From Desulfosporosinus sp049943955 (lineage in GTDB: Bacteria; Bacillota; Desulfitobacteriia; Desulfitobacteriales; Desulfitobacteriaceae), in NCBI RefSeq assembly GCF_049943955.1, contig NZ_JBNFTW010000004.1, forward strand, positions 248,001 to 312,000: DNA of 64,000 nucleotides. Reading direction: 5' to 3'. Shown piece by piece: positions 63,082 through 64,000 of the stretch (position 1 is the first letter of the stretch; every line of letters begins with the position of its first letter). The translations under genes and the position numbers were made by a program. The notes below the pieces were generated by a model that did not search any database, had not been told where the DNA came from, and worked only from the letters and a program-made list of their open reading frames with translations.

Positions 63082-63175
63082 CATAAGACTCTTTCTTTTA
63101 CAAGTGGCAGTGGTTCCCATACCTTGCTTCGGCGAAAGTGTTCACAGGACACTTTCGCCGAAGGAGTTCACTTTA
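63082..63175. repeat. Intergenic repeat, copy C, with perfect hairpin
   Basis: The repeat starts with TTACAAGTGGCAGTGGTTCC and CATACCTTGCTTCGG. It then has a 15-bp perfect inverted repeat CTTCGGCGAAAGTGT (63127-63141) and ACACTTTCGCCGAAG (63149-63163), and ends GAGTTCACTT. It shares its left part with copy B and its right edge with copies A and B. Confidence 0.7.
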
Positions 63176-63401
63176 ATAAATTTCAGCGAATTCGGATCAA
63201 ATTATTAATCAGAACAAAAAGTAAAGTGTGAATAATAATCAAATTAGAACTTTGGCAAAAATACTTGTTATTTTTATCACTATAAGTTAATATTTGTTTT
63301 ACATAGTGGAAACGTGTTTCGGATAATAGAACTAACATTGTAACTAATTATGAATTAATATCTATTATTTATGTGCAGAAAATAACAAAGGGGTATTACA
63401 A
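63176..63401. other. Upstream region of the NuoE-like gene
   Basis: The last part of a 390-base gap is AT-rich and should hold the promoter of the hydrogenase-type operon. No clear -35/-10 or regulator palindrome is assigned. Confidence 0.3.
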
Positions 63402-63863
63402 ATGAAAAAAGTTGACGAGGTTTTGGAAAAGTTTCGATACGCTAAAGAAAACCTTATTCAAATTCTGCTCGAACTACAGAGGCTTTCGGGAAAAAACTAT
63501 TTACCTGAGGAATGGGTGGAGTATGTTGCGAAGGCCCTTGACATGCCTATGAACAAGGTGTACGGAGTTATGACCTTCTACGGGATGTTTAGCACCAAGC
63601 CCAGAGGAAAAAATCTCATTGAAGTTTGTAAGAGCGGTCCCTGTCATGTGTCGGGTTCTGATGGCATTGAACTGATGTTAGAAAAAGAGTTGGCAATTAA
63701 GCCGGGGCAAACAACAGAAGATGGACTCTTTACTTTAGAACGTTCCAATTGCTTTGGCGCTTGTGATATAGCCCCTGCCATAAAAATCGGCGAAAAGGTT
63801 TATGGCAATTTAACGCCGGACTCGCTCAGAGCGGTCATTAAATCTTACAGAGAGGAGGCTTAA
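63402..63863 (+). CDS. NuoE-like 2Fe-2S thioredoxin-fold subunit (HydC-type)
   Basis: This 153-residue protein has the NuoE/HydC cluster ligands in CKSGPCHVSG and SNCFGACDIAPAIKIG, and an N-terminal helical part with ILLELQRLSGKNYLPEEWVE. Such subunits form the small 2Fe-2S arm of NADH-linked complexes, notably electron-bifurcating [FeFe]-hydrogenase or formate dehydrogenase. The NuoF-like gene starts 5 bases after the stop. The rest of the operon lies beyond the window, so which complex it serves is open. Confidence 0.92.
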   Translation: MKKVDEVLEKFRYAKENLIQILLELQRLSGKNYLPEEWVEYVAKALDMPMNKVYGVMTFYGMFSTKPRGKNLIEVCKSGPCHVSGSDGIELMLEKELAIKPGQTTEDGLFTLERSNCFGACDIAPAIKIGEKVYGNLTPDSLRAVIKSYREEA

Positions 63864-63867
63864 CAGC

Positions 63868-64000
63868 ATGGAAAACACCAAGATATTAAGCTCGCGTTTT
63901 GGAAAAATTAGGCCGGACTCAGTGGAAGAATTTGTTGCTGCCGGTGGCTACGAAGGGCTAAAAAAAGCTATTACCATGAGACCTGAAGAGATTATTCAGG
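63868..64000 (+). CDS. NuoF/HydB-like NADH-binding subunit (partial)
   Basis: A frame beginning MENTKILSSRFGKIRPDSVE runs off the right edge after 44 codons. EFVAAGGYEGLKKAITMRPE is the usual opening of NuoF/HydB flavoprotein subunits, which bind FMN, NADH and a 4Fe-4S cluster. ATG follows GAGGAGGCTTAACAGC. It is cotranscribed with the NuoE-like gene. Confidence 0.9.
   Translation, partial: MENTKILSSRFGKIRPDSVEEFVAAGGYEGLKKAITMRPEEIIQ

Overview
The window looks like a chromosomal segment of an anaerobic, spore-forming Gram-positive bacterium of the Desulfosporosinus/Desulfitobacterium type (Peptococcales). This is an inference. It rests on strong GGAGG ribosome sites, TTG/GTG starts, T-box leaders, a c-di-GMP riboswitch, a gamma-SASP-like spore protein, an electron-bifurcating hydrogenase-type NuoE/NuoF pair at the right edge and moderate GC. 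No rRNA, tRNA or CRISPR array was found.

Bases 1-17,400 are accessory and AT-rich, with much decayed coding sequence. They begin with a truncated minus-strand gene for a membrane protein fused to what looks like the start of a nucleoside 2-deoxyribosyltransferase-fold domain. A Tn7-like transposition module follows: TniQ, a TnsA-TnsB fusion, TnsC and a second TniQ. After it come a decayed gene resembling DUF499 ATPases, and a compact three-gene cassette (TerB-like protein, Ala/Gly-rich glycine-zipper protein, 369-residue protein of unknown family) that may be an undescribed conflict system. An orphan extremely AT-rich 482-residue gene and an AbiEi/AbiEii-type toxin-antitoxin pair complete the region.

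Bases 17,400-45,800 are mostly core-like: a DUF4317 protein, flavin and pyridoxamine-oxidase-type proteins, T-box-controlled trpS, a membrane glycosylation set (DUF6056, GT2, GtrA), a complete branched-chain amino-acid ABC transporter (livJHMGF), small spore or membrane peptides, a LytS/LytT pair next to a CstA-family transporter (probable pyruvate or peptide uptake), and serC-serA-DUF1015 behind a serine T-box leader whose antiterminator/terminator unit is duplicated. A LysM peptide, an M48 protease, an MBL hydrolase, a RodZ-type HTH protein behind a c-di-GMP-I riboswitch, and a MarR regulator with a paired palindromic operator follow.

Bases 46,100-62,050 form a transport and sugar-catabolism district. 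It holds a sulfonate/taurine-type ABC transporter, a two-component system, and a run of plus-strand genes encoding nearly all of upper glycolysis (mannose-6-P isomerase, glucose-6-P isomerase, phosphofructokinase, triose-P isomerase, two class II aldolases). Mixed with these are a LarA-like nickel-pincer enzyme, a TauE/SafE exporter and an L-fucose/arabinose-isomerase-fold protein. The mix suggests a dedicated sugar or sulfosugar pathway. The right end holds a QueG-like iron-sulfur protein and the start of a NuoE-NuoF (HydC-HydB-like) operon. A dispersed intergenic repeat occurs near 18.1, 60.6 and 63.1 kb.
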